A DNA stretch of 64,000 nucleotides, from assembly GCA_046351135.1 (NCBI GenBank), contig JAXLZA010000018.1, forward strand, positions 26,123 to 90,122, given 5' to 3'. A program made the translations under genes and the position numbers. The notes beneath the pieces were generated by a model. That model made no database searches and was not told where the DNA came from. It was given only the letters and a program-made list of their open reading frames with translations. Source of the DNA: UBA4427 sp046351135. Lineage in GTDB: Bacteria; Myxococcota_A; UBA9160; UBA4427. Position 1 is the stretch's first letter, and each line of letters begins with the position of its first letter. Below, piece by piece: positions 17,363 through 29,901 of the stretch.

Positions 17363-17406
17363 GGCCCGGTCTCGGGCCCGGCCGCGGGTCCTGCATCGGG
17401 CGCGGC

Positions 17407-17798
17407 TCAGGGCGCCGGCGGGGCCTCGGCTTCGGCTGCCGGCTGCGGCGCCGATGCGGGCTGTGGCTCGGTCGAGGCCTGCGGCTCCGGAGCGCTGGCC
17501 TTCCGGATCGCCGTCACGGTCACGCTGCTGCCCTGGCTCTGGACCTCGAAGTCGACGGTCTCGCCCTTCGCGACGGTGGCGAGGTCGACCTCGGGCGCGA
17601 CCGGGAACGTCATCGTCATCGCCTTCATCAGGCCCGGGATGTCGCCGTGCTCGAGGGTGACCGTGCGCGCCGTCGGATCGACGTCGACGGCGACGCCGTG
17701 GCCCGCGTGCTCGGTCGGTGCGGGCGGCGAGCAGGCGGTCGAGAAGGCCGCCGAGAGGGCGAGCACGACGAGGGCGGCGGGGCGGGAGAGGCGGGGCT

Positions 17799-17802
<4 letters not shown>
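17407..17802 (-). CDS. CusF-like periplasmic copper-binding lipoprotein
   Basis: A 131-residue lipoprotein (lipobox FSTAC, Cys24) with a CusF-type OB domain. The metal site reads H52...M59-KA-M62-T-M64, equivalent to His36/Trp44/Met47/Met49 of E. coli CusF but with Met in place of the capping Trp, as is common in other members of the family. The C-terminal 30 residues are a Pro/Ala/Glu-rich tail. CusF hands Cu(I)/Ag(I) to the CusCBA pump. The ATG overlaps the stop of the RND gene (ATGA), making it the last gene of the efflux operon. Confidence 0.82.
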
Positions 17803-21100
<3,298 letters not shown>

Positions 21101-21101
<1 letters not shown>

Positions 21102-22598
21102 CACCACTGCTCCAGTGCCGCGCGCAATCGGCTCTCGGCGGCGATCAGGAAGGTTCCGGAGCGCACGACCTCGTCCCCCGCGTCGAGGCCCGAGGCGATC
21201 TCGACCTCCTCGCCGACGCGGCGCCCCGTCTCGACCGCCTGCGGCCGGAAGCGGCCGTCGCCGAGGGCCCGGAAGACGAAGCTGCGCGTCCCCGCCTGGA
21301 GCACCGCGGACTGGGGCACGACGACCGCGTCGTGCCCGGGCAGCGCGAGCTCGACGTCCACGAGCTGCTCGGGGCGCAGCGCGAGCTCGGGATTGGCGAG
21401 CTCGATCCGGACGCGCGTCGCGCGGGAGTCGGGATCGAGCCCGGGCGAGACGAGCGCGACCGGCGCTTCGAAGACGCGGCCCGGCGCGTGGGCCGGGAGG
21501 ACCCGCGCCGGGAGGCCGACGGCGACGCGCGCCTGGTCGGGCTCGTAGACCTCGGCCTCGACCCAGATGCGCGCGAGCGGGGCGAGGCGGTAGAGCCGCT
21601 CTCCCGCCTCGAACGCGGCGCCCTGGAAGACGTTCTTCTCGACGACGAAGCCCGTGATCGGCGCGCGGATCGGGAGCGTCGATCCGACCTCGAGGGTCCG
21701 TTCGATGCGCGCGAGATCCCGCCGTCGAGGCCGAAGCGGATCAGGCGGCTGCGGCCGGCGGCGACCAGGCCGTCGGCGCGATCGGGGCCGAGCTCGTGCG
21801 GGCGAGGGCCTGGCTGCGCAGGGCTTCGACCCACTCGTTCGCCGCAGCGCTCAGCTCCGGGCTGTCGACCTCGAACAGCACGTCGCCGCGGTGGACCGCG
21901 ACGCCGACCGCGACGGCGCCGATCCGCGCGGCCCAGCCGCGCAGCTTGAGCGACACGTCGACCTGATCGCGCTCGGGCGCGACGACCCGCCCGACGACGC
22001 GCAGGGCCGTCGAGAGCGATTTGCGCTCGGCGCGCACGAGGGTGACCCCGATGCGCTGCAGCCGCTCGGGGGGGAGCACGAGCTCGCCGGGGTGCTCGTC
22101 GGCCGCCTTCATCGCCGCGGTGTCGGGAGCGGGCAGGAGCGCCAGGCGCACGCCCGGCGATCCGACGGTCAGGCTGCCCTCGGCGCGCAGGGTGCGGTCC
22201 GGGGCGACGTGGGCGCGGATCTCGACCTGCCAGGTGCTGCCCATGGCGAGCTCGAAGTCGGCGCGCATTCGCCCCCCGCCGAGGGACTCGATCGAGGCGG
22301 GCCCACCCATGGCCGCCATCGCGCCCATCGCCGGCATTCGCACGCTCGCCTCGACGTGGGCGTCCTCGAGCGGGCGTCCCGCGGCGTCGTGGAGGGCGAG
22401 CAGGAGCGCGTTGTCGCCGACCCGCGGTGTCGGCGGATCGAGCGCGACCTCGAGCACGACGTCGCCCTGCTCGAGGCGCAGCGGCTCTTCGCCGGGCCCG
22501 CCGCACGCCGTGAGCGTGAGCGCGACGGACGCGACGGACAGGGCGATTGCGCGGGCACGGGCGCGGAGGAACGGAGGATCGAGCGGGTTTCGTGTCAT
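21101..22598 (-). pseudogene. cusB: CusB-like RND adaptor (membrane fusion) with two apparent one-base losses
   Basis: The N-terminal 267 codons (22598-21798) read as a lipoprotein (ALTLTACGG) with a FixH/YtkA-like beta domain containing Met-rich PAMGAMAAMGG, then the adaptor core ERLQRIGVTLVRAE and LRGWAARIGAVAVG. This frame would stop at 21741. The expected sequence ELGPDRADGLVAAGRSRLIR continues in the next frame (21797-21721), and from 21720 a third frame gives DLARIERTLEVGSTL, IRAPITGFV and the normal C-terminus LIAAESRLRAALEQW. Restoring one C near 21798 and one C between 21720 and 21721 rebuilds a full 499-residue adaptor. Both sites look like CC shortened to C, so sequencing error and true inactivation are both possible. 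Confidence 0.85.
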
Positions 22599-22603
22599 GG
22601 CCT

Positions 22604-24067
22604 TCACCAGCCGAGGCCCGGCGTCCGGCCCAGGGCGCGGTCGAGCTCCGCGCGGCGCTGGGGGATCCGGACGAGGGCGGTTTCGTGTTCGAGCTCGAGC
22701 TCGTGGAGCTCGCGCAGAGCTTCGAGCAGATCGAGCACGCTCGACGCGCCGGCGGCGTAGGCCGTGCGCGTCGCCGCGACCTGCTCGCTCGCCGCCGGCA
22801 GCAGCCGATCGCGCACGAGGCGCTCGGCGCGCCGGGCCTGGTCGAGGCGGAGCGCGGCGCTCCCGACGGCGAAGCGGACCTCGTCCTCGAGGGCGAGGCG
22901 CTGCTGGCGCGAGCGCTCGAGCTCGGCCTGGGACTCTTCGAGGGCGGCGCGGCGGCGGCCGAGCTGGAGCGGGACGTTCAGCTGGACACCGACGTAGGGC
23001 GCGAGCGGGCTCTCCTGCCAGAGCCGGTCGTAGGCCCCGACGACCGTGAAGTCCGGCAGGAACTCGCGCACGGCGAGCTCGACCCGCTTCGCCGCCGCCT
23101 GCTCCCGCGCCTCCGCCGCTGCGAGCTCGGGCCGGGCCTCGAGCGCCTCTTCGAGGAGCGCCGCATCGGGGTCCGCATCGCGCCTGGCCGGGCGCGCGTC
23201 GCCGTCGGCCTCGCTCGCGAGGACCGGGCTCGACGCGTCCGGCGGTGCGTCGCTCGGGCCGGACTCGGCCGCCTCGGCGGTGTGGCCCGAGCCCGGCGGC
23301 GGCGGGGGGATCGGGAGGCCCGGGGCGCGGTGGAGCAGGGCGTTGATCTGCTCGGCGACGAGGCGGGCTTCGCTCTCGAGCTCGCCCCGCTCGATCATCG
23401 CCCGGGACACCGCGAGCTCCGCCTTGAGCACCCCGGGCTTCGTGTCCTCGCCCGACGCATAGCGGGCGAGGGCGATGCGGTGGAGCTCGTCGAGGAGCGC
23501 CGAATGGACCTGGTTGATCTCGAGGGCGCGCGCGGCGAGCGTCCAGTCGTCGTAGAGCTTCGAGGCGAGGGTGGCGAGCTCGAGGCGCATCGACTCGAGG
23601 TCGCGTCCGACCGCTTCGGCCTCGGCGAGGGCGGCCTCGCCCCGGAGCCGGCGCTTGCCGGGGAAGGGCAGCCGCTGGGCCAGATCGACGCGGCCCGCGC
23701 CGTGGACCCGAGCCGATCCGAACGAGAGCGGCGCCACGCCCATCCCGAGCATCGGGTCGTCGAGGCTTCCGGCCTGCGGATAGCGGGCGAGCGCGGCGCG
23801 ATAGGCCTGGCGCGCGACCTCGAGGCTCGGGTTGCGCTCGAGGACCGCCTCGACGAGCCGACGCCGGTCGAGGGTCGTCGTGCCCGTGAAGAGGCCGGCG
23901 CCCGAGTCGAGCGTGCGCTCGGCCGGAGACGGACCTCGTTCCAGATCGTGGGCGAGGGCCCGGTATCGGACCCCGCTCGGAGAGACACACGCCAGCCCCA
24001 CGGCCGCGAGTCCCAAGAGACTCGCGGCGAGGCCGGCGGTGCGGCCATGCCGGACGGCAGCACGCAT
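22604..24067 (-). CDS. TolC/CusC-family outer-membrane efflux lipoprotein
   Basis: A 487-residue outer-membrane factor. The signal ends in a lipobox (VGLAC, about Cys27). Two related long-helix halves follow, with RRLVEAVLERNPSLEVARQA, DLAQRLPFPGKRRLRGEAAL and the second-half ALEARPELAAAEAREQAA. A Pro- and Asp-rich linker (PIPPPPPGSGHTAEAAESG onwards) separates the halves. The outer-membrane channel of a Cus-type tripartite pump, it lies 5 bases before the adaptor gene on the same strand. Confidence 0.88.
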   Translation of the reverse strand: MRAAVRHGRTAGLAASLLGLAAVGLACVSPSGVRYRALAHDLERGPSPAERTLDSGAGLFTGTTTLDRRRLVEAVLERNPSLEVARQAYRAALARYPQAGSLDDPMLGMGVAPLSFGSARVHGAGRVDLAQRLPFPGKRRLRGEAALAEAEAVGRDLESMRLELATLASKLYDDWTLAARALEINQVHSALLDELHRIALARYASGEDTKPGVLKAELAVSRAMIERGELESEARLVAEQINALLHRAPGLPIPPPPPGSGHTAEAAESGPSDAPPDASSPVLASEADGDARPARRDADPDAALLEEALEARPELAAAEAREQAAAKRVELAVREFLPDFTVVGAYDRLWQESPLAPYVGVQLNVPLQLGRRRAALEESQAELERSRQQRLALEDEVRFAVGSAALRLDQARRAERLVRDRLLPAASEQVAATRTAYAAGASSVLDLLEALRELHELELEHETALVRIPQRRAELDRALGRTPGLGW

Positions 24068-24146
24068 GCGAAATCACCTCGCGCGCAAACGGATGCGATC
24101 GGTCCCCGCCCGCGCGGAGACCCGACGATGCCCGGTCGCGAGAGGC

Positions 24147-24530
24147 TCAGATCCGGAGGACGACGGAGAGGCGCAGCGGAGAGATCCGGAGCGCGCGCTG
24201 TGCTTCCGCATGGCGGGCGGGGGCCCGCAGCCAGGCGGCCGAGGTCGCCTCGAGCTCGCCCGCGCCCGGGAGCAGCGGCGCGTTCGGGGCGGGGGCATCG
24301 GGGACGGGGGTCCCGGCGAGCGCGATCGGGGCCGCGGACTCGTTGCAGCACGAGCGGTTCGCGAAGCCGGCGCGGCAATCCTCGGCGGCCCGGTCTGCCG
24401 CGTCCGGCGCCGCGATGACCGCCGCCGGGCAGCACTGCGGCGCACAGACCGACGCCGCGAGGGCGAGGCTCGGCGCGAAGGTGAGCACCACCATCAGCGC
24501 GGCCACGGCCAGGGATCGACGTCGCGTCAT
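24147..24530 (-). CDS. small exported Cys-rich protein leading the Cus-like operon
   Basis: A 127-residue protein with a clear signal peptide (MTRRRSLAVAALMVVLTFAP, cleavage near ALA-AS). The mature part starts with SVCAPQCCPAAV and DCRAGFANRSCCNES: six Cys at 29, 33, 34, 52, 61 and 62. The remainder is Pro/Ala-rich. No family is recognised. First gene of the minus-strand metal-efflux run, 79 bases before the TolC-like gene, it may bind metal in the periplasm, by position and Cys content only. ATG 24530 was chosen because the signal peptide starts there; 24566 would add 12 polar residues. Confidence 0.65.
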   Translation of the reverse strand: MTRRRSLAVAALMVVLTFAPSLALAASVCAPQCCPAAVIAAPDAADRAAEDCRAGFANRSCCNESAAPIALAGTPVPDAPAPNAPLLPGAGELEATSAAWLRAPARHAEAQRALRISPLRLSVVLRI

Positions 24531-24561
24531 GCGGAAATTCCTATCGGAGACGATTTCGGTC

Positions 24562-24581
24562 GTCAAACGCAGGAGCTTGAC
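24562..24581. promoter_or_regulatory. candidate operator: GTCAA-N10-TTGAC inverted repeat
   Basis: GTCAA (24562-24566) and TTGAC (24577-24581) form an inverted repeat about 32 bases upstream of the Cys-rich leader gene of the metal-efflux operon, followed by a second short palindrome GACCC-CGGCC-GGGTC (24579-24593). The position suits a metal-responsive repressor or MerR-type site, but no regulator gene is nearby. Confidence 0.3.
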
Positions 24582-24629
24582 CCCGGCCGGGTCGGGGCGG
24601 TGCCCCTGCCGCCCGGCTTCCCATCGGGC

Positions 24630-25853
24630 TCAGGCCCGGGACGCGCGCGGAGTCCGCCGGACGATCAGCCGGTCGAGCTTGTTCTCCATCACGAAGGGGA
24701 TCCAGCGCGGCTCGTTCGCGAGGGCGAGGTCGTCGCAGCGCTCGATGAAGCAGGCGAGCGCCTCGTCGAGGGTCGCCCGGGCCATGGCGTGGCCGAGGCA
24801 GAAATGGGCGCCCATGCCGAAGGTGAGCGACATGACGCTCGGGTCACGGCGGATGTCGAAGCGCTCGGGATCCTCCCAGCGCGCCGGGTCGCGATTGGCG
24901 GCCCCGAGCACGACGGCGATCGGCTCCGCCTGCGCGAAGGGAATCCCGAAGGCCTCCTGGGCGACGGCGGACTTCTGGCCGATCGCGATGATCGCCGGGC
25001 GGAAGCGCAGCGTCTCCTCGGTCACGTTGCGCTTCCAGCGCTCCGGGTCGGCTCGGAAGAGCGCGGCCTGATCGGGATGGCGGGCGAGCTCGAGGATCCC
25101 GCTCGCGAGCACGCTCGTCGTGCTGGCGCCGGAGCCGAAGATGGTCGAGAAGAGGGTGATCAGCTCGCCGTGGGAGAGGGCGCCCTGCTCGTCCTTCGCC
25201 TGCACGAGATGCGTCAGCAGGTCGTCGCGCGGCTCGCTCCGACGCTTCGCGTAGAGGCCGGCGACGTGGTCCATCGACTTCTGGATCGCCTCGTTCGCGG
25301 CGTCGCGCAGCTCGGGCGTCACGCGCGGGCCGAAGCAGTCGACGATGTTGACCCGCGACATGGCGGCGAAGGAGCCCGAGAGCTCGTCGGGACCGATGCC
25401 CAGGAAGTCCATCATGACGAGGCGGGGGAGGGGCGAGGCGAAGTCGCGGTGGACGTCGAGCTCGGGCTCGCCTTCAGCGCGGTCGAGCAGCGCGTGGGCG
25501 TGCTTGCGGATCAGGGGGCGGATCGAGTCCATGTTGCGCTTCGAGAGCGCGCCGGTCGCGAAGGAGCGGACGCGGCGATGATTCTCGCCCTCCATCACGC
25601 CGATCGCGTTGCTGCGCCAGGTGTGCATCGGATCGCCGGGCTTGAAGCCGCGGCGCTCGAGGACCTCGATGCCCTCGGCGATGAAGTCCGTGCCCTTCAC
25701 CGCCCAGGCGGCGTCGTGCCAGTGGAGCGGGACGACGTGGCCCTGGTCGTTCTGGGCGACGCGATGCTGCTCGCGCAGGGCGCGGAAGACGGGGTAGGGA
25801 TCCTGCCAGTAGTCGGGATCGGAGATCGGGAGCACCGGAATCGCTTCACGCAT
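24630..25853 (-). CDS. cytochrome P450
   Basis: A 407-residue soluble class-I-type P450. The heme loop is FGMGAHFCLGHAMA with Cys352 as thiolate ligand; EETLRF gives the E-x-x-R of helix K. Helix I reads IFGSGASTTS, where the usual acidic residue before Thr is Ser-Thr, which may alter proton delivery. No ferredoxin or reductase gene is adjacent. It is divergent from a limonene-epoxide-hydrolase-like gene 190 bases away, which suggests epoxidation followed by hydrolysis (inference). ATG 25853 follows GAGGAT; the upstream ATG 25934 gives an implausible Pro/Arg-rich extension. Confidence 0.92.
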   Translation of the reverse strand: MREAIPVLPISDPDYWQDPYPVFRALREQHRVAQNDQGHVVPLHWHDAAWAVKGTDFIAEGIEVLERRGFKPGDPMHTWRSNAIGVMEGENHRRVRSFATGALSKRNMDSIRPLIRKHAHALLDRAEGEPELDVHRDFASPLPRLVMMDFLGIGPDELSGSFAAMSRVNIVDCFGPRVTPELRDAANEAIQKSMDHVAGLYAKRRSEPRDDLLTHLVQAKDEQGALSHGELITLFSTIFGSGASTTSVLASGILELARHPDQAALFRADPERWKRNVTEETLRFRPAIIAIGQKSAVAQEAFGIPFAQAEPIAVVLGAANRDPARWEDPERFDIRRDPSVMSLTFGMGAHFCLGHAMARATLDEALACFIERCDDLALANEPRWIPFVMENKLDRLIVRRTPRASRA

Positions 25854-26042
25854 GGGGCGGATCCTCGCTCTCGGGGCAGGTGGCTGCGCCGGCCGGCCCG
25901 CGTTCGCCGGCAAGCATGGCACCGGGCGCGGCATGGGGAAACCCGCGCGGCTTCGCTACGCGTCTGCCGTCCGGGGCCCGAGGGTGCCCGATCCGCTTCC
26001 CCCATCCGATTCCCGATCCGAATCCACAGGAGACTCGCCGCC

Positions 26043-26426
26043 ATGGCACGCCACGCCGAAATCGTCGACCGCTTCATCGCCGCCTGGGCCAAGAAGGACG
26101 TCGACCTGATCATGTCGTTCTTCACGCCCGACGCCGTCTACACCAACGTCCCGATCGATCCCCCGAACGTCGGCCTCGAGATGATCCGCAAGACGATCGA
26201 GGGCTTCGCCGGCATGGCCGAGGCGATCGAGTTCCGGGTGCACCACCAGGGCGAGTCGCCGAACGGCACCGTGCTCAACGAGCGGACCGACCGCTTCAAG
26301 ATCGGCGGCCGCTGGGTCGAGGCCGGCGTGATGGGCGTCTTCGAGTTCGAGGGCGACAAGATCAAGGCCTGGCGCGACTACTTCGACATGGCCCAGTTCA
26401 CGAAGGCGATGACCGGCGGCGCCTGA
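26043..26426 (+). CDS. limonene-1,2-epoxide hydrolase-like protein
   Basis: 127 residues with the NTF2-like cone fold. The catalytic set of limonene epoxide hydrolase is preserved: Y33-x-N35 for the water, Arg81 and Asp83 in LNERTDRF, and the Asp in WRDYFD (112/115). This family opens epoxides in one step. Divergent from the P450 and preceded by AGGAG. The pairing suggests that a P450-made epoxide is hydrolysed, but a general epoxide-detoxifying role is equally possible. Confidence 0.85.
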   Translation: MARHAEIVDRFIAAWAKKDVDLIMSFFTPDAVYTNVPIDPPNVGLEMIRKTIEGFAGMAEAIEFRVHHQGESPNGTVLNERTDRFKIGGRWVEAGVMGVFEFEGDKIKAWRDYFDMAQFTKAMTGGA

Positions 26427-26477
26427 GCGCGCGCGCCTGCGGCCCGCCGCGAAGCGCGCCCCGCGCGCGGAGCGGAA

Positions 26478-27419
26478 TCAGAGCCGTGCGCGCAGGTGCG
26501 GCAGCATCTCGCGGCCCAGGCGCTCGATCTGGTCGCGGATCGCCCGGTGGTCGACGCCCATCTGGTGGACGCGCAGGTTGAGCGCCTGGGAGCCGGTCTG
26601 GCGCGCGGCGTCGACCAGCCGCTCCGCGAGGCGCTCGGCGCTCTCGTCCGCGACGAGCTCGTTGCCGCCCCAGCTCGACTGGGTCTTCTCCGACGTGTAG
26701 CTCTTGTAGAAGGCGAGCTGACCCTCGGCCGCTTCGTCGGGGGGGCGGCCCAGCCAGACGCGCCGGATCAGGATGCGCTGCGCGGGGCCGCCGGCCTCCG
26801 CGTGGATGCGCGAGAGCCCGGCCAGATGCTCCGGCGTCTGCAGCGAGTCGTAGAGCAGACCGACGCCGAGGGCCGCCGCGCGCTGCACCGCCTTCGGCGC
26901 CTGCGCCGCCACGACGACGGGGACCGGCGCCTGCGCACAGCGCCGGATCGCGACGTCGCACCCGAGCGGATCCGGCGCCTGGCCGCGCAGCGCGGCCACG
27001 ACCCGCGGCAGTGCATCTGCATAACACCGAAAGCGCGCGGCCCAGTCGAGGCCCGCCATCTCGAAGTCCTGCGCGAGCCCGCCGACCCCGAAGCCCGCAC
27101 CGACGCGGCCGGGATGGCGCGCCGCGAGCCAGGCGATGTCCTCGGCGGTCTGCGTCCAGTGGCGAAGCGGCAGCAGGATCGGACAGGCGGCCGCCCAGCC
27201 CGTCTCCATCGCGTCGAGGGCGAAGGCCGCGAGCTGCATCGGGTTCGGGAGGTAGTGGGCGAAGCCGCCGTGGTGCTCCGCGAACATGACGCCGTCGAAG
27301 CCCGCGCGGGCACCGGTCGCCGCCTGGGCGCAGAGCTCTTCGAGGATCGCCTCGGCGTCGAGGGCGGCAGCATAGAGGCGGAGGGAGACGCTTCCGGCGG
27401 CGAGCGGGGTCGGGTTCAT
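26478..27419 (-). CDS. luciferase-like (LLM) flavin-dependent oxidoreductase
   Basis: About 313 residues of the bacterial-luciferase TIM-barrel family (F420 or FMN). Visible blocks are GFDGVMFAEHHGGF, the HPGRVGAGFGVGG strand-loop and VVVAAQAPKAVQRAAALGVG. The substrate is unknown. The start at 27419 was chosen because the upstream in-frame region reads as low-complexity. It is convergent with the epoxide-hydrolase gene and may belong to the same oxidative locus. Confidence 0.82.
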   Translation of the reverse strand: MNPTPLAAGSVSLRLYAAALDAEAILEELCAQAATGARAGFDGVMFAEHHGGFAHYLPNPMQLAAFALDAMETGWAAACPILLPLRHWTQTAEDIAWLAARHPGRVGAGFGVGGLAQDFEMAGLDWAARFRCYADALPRVVAALRGQAPDPLGCDVAIRRCAQAPVPVVVAAQAPKAVQRAAALGVGLLYDSLQTPEHLAGLSRIHAEAGGPAQRILIRRVWLGRPPDEAAEGQLAFYKSYTSEKTQSSWGGNELVADESAERLAERLVDAARQTGSQALNLRVHQMGVDHRAIRDQIERLGREMLPHLRARL

Positions 27420-27517
27420 GCGCGGGAGTCTGTCACGAGACGGTCCTTCCGCCCAGGCGATGCGATACGGTCGGGTCGGGTCGATCGCGGTCGCGGGCAC
27501 GCGGAGGCGGGGGAGTC

Positions 27518-28093
27518 ATGGACGGCAGGGCGAGGGGATCGCGGCGGACGTTCGGCTACCGCGGGCTCGTCGCCGGGGCGCTGGCCTTGGCGCTCGTGAG
27601 CCCGGGAGGAATGGCCCAGGCGGAGGAGGGCTCTTCGCCCGCGGCGTTGCCCGCGGCGTCGGCGGCGCCGTCGGCGGACGCCGATGCGTCGATCGAGGCC
27701 CGGATCGAGGCACTCGAGGCGGAGCGGGCGCGGATCCCGCTGACGGGGCCGATCGTCGGGGTCGCCGTGGGGGCGGTGATCCTCCAGGGCGGGCTCTCGA
27801 CGATCGTGTCGGCCCAGTACAACTGCCCGGGCTACTGGAACTGCTCCGACGAGACGCGCTGGGGGATCACGGCGGGATCCGGTGCGGCGATCGTGGTCGG
27901 GGCGATCACCCTCGCGATCATGGGGCCGCGTCTCTCGGCGCGCCTGAACGCACGGCGGGACCTCCGCCTCCAGATCCACGAGCTGCGCAAGCAGAGCGGG
28001 GCGATCGGGGCCCGCGATCCGAAGCCGACCTTCGACTGGGGCCTCGCCCTCGACGAGAAGCAGCAGGCCGTCCACGCGACGATCCGCTTCTAG
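27518..28093 (+). CDS. membrane protein of unknown function with coiled coil
   Basis: 191 residues. A signal-like N-terminal hydrophobic segment (GLVAGALALALVSPGGMAQA) is followed by an Ala-rich linker and a short coiled coil (ASIEARIEALEAERARI). Two transmembrane segments (GPIVGVAVGAVILQGGLS and AIVVGAITLAIMG) enclose a loop with two Cys (NCPGYWNC). No family is recognised. The wax-ester synthase starts 260 bases downstream; co-regulation is possible. Confidence 0.6.
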   Translation: MDGRARGSRRTFGYRGLVAGALALALVSPGGMAQAEEGSSPAALPAASAAPSADADASIEARIEALEAERARIPLTGPIVGVAVGAVILQGGLSTIVSAQYNCPGYWNCSDETRWGITAGSGAAIVVGAITLAIMGPRLSARLNARRDLRLQIHELRKQSGAIGARDPKPTFDWGLALDEKQQAVHATIRF

Positions 28094-28353
28094 CCGGCGC
28101 TCATCCCTCGCCCATGCATCGCCGGGGGCGACGATCGTGTGTCGAGGGCTGCAATCGGTCGCGATCGCCGTTAAGCTCCCGCCCGATCCCCCCGTGTTCG
28201 ATCGATCCAAACCGTCCAGCCAGGCCAGCGGGCCCCGACTTCCTCGTCGGCGGTCGAGACGGCGCCGGTCCGAGCCCGTGAGCCGCCCGAGAGGCCGGGA
28301 GAGGTCGCCATGCGCGTTCTTCGTCGTACGCCAGGCCGCCGAGCGAGGGCGCG

Positions 28354-29901
28354 ATGACGACGCCCGACGAACGCCACGTCCATCAGCTCGCCGACGGCGA
28401 TGCCGTCTTCGTCGCGATGGAGACGCCCGAAGCGCCCTGCCACATCGCCGGGCTGACCATCCTCGATCCCTCGACCCGGGCCGACTTCGACTTCGAGACG
28501 TTCCTCTCGGTCCTGTCCGAACGCATCGCGCTGATTCCGCGGCTGCGCTGGAAGCTGCGCGAGGTGCCGCTGGGGCTCGACTGCGCCTACTGGGTCGAGG
28601 ATCCGGGCTTCGAGATCCGCGAGCACGTCCGCCGGATCGCGCTCGCGGCGCCCGGGGATCGGACGACCCTCGCGCGCCTCGCGAGCTTCCTGCACGCCCA
28701 GCCCCTCGACCGCGCGCGGCCGCTCTGGGAGGCGTGGTGGATCGAGGGCCTCGCGAACGGCCGCATCGCCGTCCTGATCAAGCTCCACCACTGCCTCGTC
28801 GACGGCCAGTCGGGCATGGGCCTCACCGAGATCCTGATGGATCTCTCCCCCGAGCCCGGCCAGACGCCGATGGCCGCGAACGCGGCGGACGAGGGGCTGC
28901 CCCGACCGCCGCAGCTCTGGGAGATGGGGCGACGCGCCGTCGAGAACGGGCTGCGCCGTCAGGCGAAGATGGCGCTCCATGCCGGCCGCGCGCTGCGGGA
29001 CCTCGCGAAGGGGCCGGCGGCGTTGCCGCGGGCGCTGGTGCGCGCGGTGCCGAAGGGGCTCTTCGTGCGGGACGCGGAGGCGGTGCCGCGGGTCTCCTGG
29101 AACGCGACCCGCCTGTCGCGCCACCGCGAGTTCGCCTTCACGAAGCTGCCGCTCTCGCCGCTGCGCGAGCTGAAGAAGCACTTCGGGGTGAAGCTGAACG
29201 ACGTCCTGCTGGCGCTCGTCTCGAGCGTCCTGCGCAACGTCCTGCTCGAGCGGGGCGAGCTGCCCGAGGCGTCGCTCGTGGCGCTCTGTCCGGTCTCGTT
29301 GCGCGAGGCCGGGGATCAGCGTCTCGGCAACCAGCTGACGAGCATGCCGGTCCGCCTCGCGACCCATCTCGCGGATCCGGTCGAGCGCCTGCGCGCGATC
29401 CACGAGAGCGCCGACGGCGCGAAGCAGCGCACGCGCGAAGGAGCCTTCGAGTTCATCACCGCCCTCGGCGAGTCCCTCGCGCCCGCCGCCCTCCACCTCG
29501 TGATGCAGACCGCCCACCGCGCTCCGCGCATCGCCCCGATGCCGGGCAATCTCGTCTGCTCGAACGTGCGCGGGCTGCCGATCCCGACCTACATGGCGGG
29601 AGCGCGCGTGGAAGAGCTCTATCCGATGTCGATGCTGCAGGTCGGGAGCGGCATGAACGTGACCGCCGTCTCCCACGACGATCAGGTCGACGTGGGATTC
29701 CTCGTCGACCCGCGGCTGGTGCCCGATCCGTGGCTCTTCGCGGACCGGCTGCCGACGGCGCTCGCCGAGCTCGAGCAGGCCGCGGTCCAGCTGACCCCGC
29801 CGCCGCGGCGCGAGCCGCGGGTCGAGCTCCCGCCCGCCGGTGAGCCGGTCGACCTCGGTGTCCTGATGGCCACCGTCCGGCGGAAGCGCTCACCGCGCTG
29901 A
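28354..29901 (+). CDS. wax ester synthase/diacylglycerol acyltransferase (WS/DGAT)
   Basis: A 515-residue bifunctional acyltransferase that esterifies fatty alcohols or diacylglycerol with acyl-CoA to make storage lipid. The catalytic motif HHCLVDG gives His145/His146 and Asp150. The C-terminal half has the usual GNLVCSNVRGLPIPTYMAGA and NVTAVSHDDQVDVGF blocks. It lacks a signal peptide and is probably membrane-associated. It overlaps the convergent protease gene by 12 bases. The family is frequent in hydrocarbon-using and environmental bacteria. Confidence 0.93.
   Translation: MTTPDERHVHQLADGDAVFVAMETPEAPCHIAGLTILDPSTRADFDFETFLSVLSERIALIPRLRWKLREVPLGLDCAYWVEDPGFEIREHVRRIALAAPGDRTTLARLASFLHAQPLDRARPLWEAWWIEGLANGRIAVLIKLHHCLVDGQSGMGLTEILMDLSPEPGQTPMAANAADEGLPRPPQLWEMGRRAVENGLRRQAKMALHAGRALRDLAKGPAALPRALVRAVPKGLFVRDAEAVPRVSWNATRLSRHREFAFTKLPLSPLRELKKHFGVKLNDVLLALVSSVLRNVLLERGELPEASLVALCPVSLREAGDQRLGNQLTSMPVRLATHLADPVERLRAIHESADGAKQRTREGAFEFITALGESLAPAALHLVMQTAHRAPRIAPMPGNLVCSNVRGLPIPTYMAGARVEELYPMSMLQVGSGMNVTAVSHDDQVDVGFLVDPRLVPDPWLFADRLPTALAELEQAAVQLTPPPRREPRVELPPAGEPVDLGVLMATVRRKRSPR

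Noticed and set aside
28137..29843. Long plus-strand frame over the wax-ester synthase
   Set aside because: Shadow frame; the acyltransferase with HHxxxDG is in the true frame.
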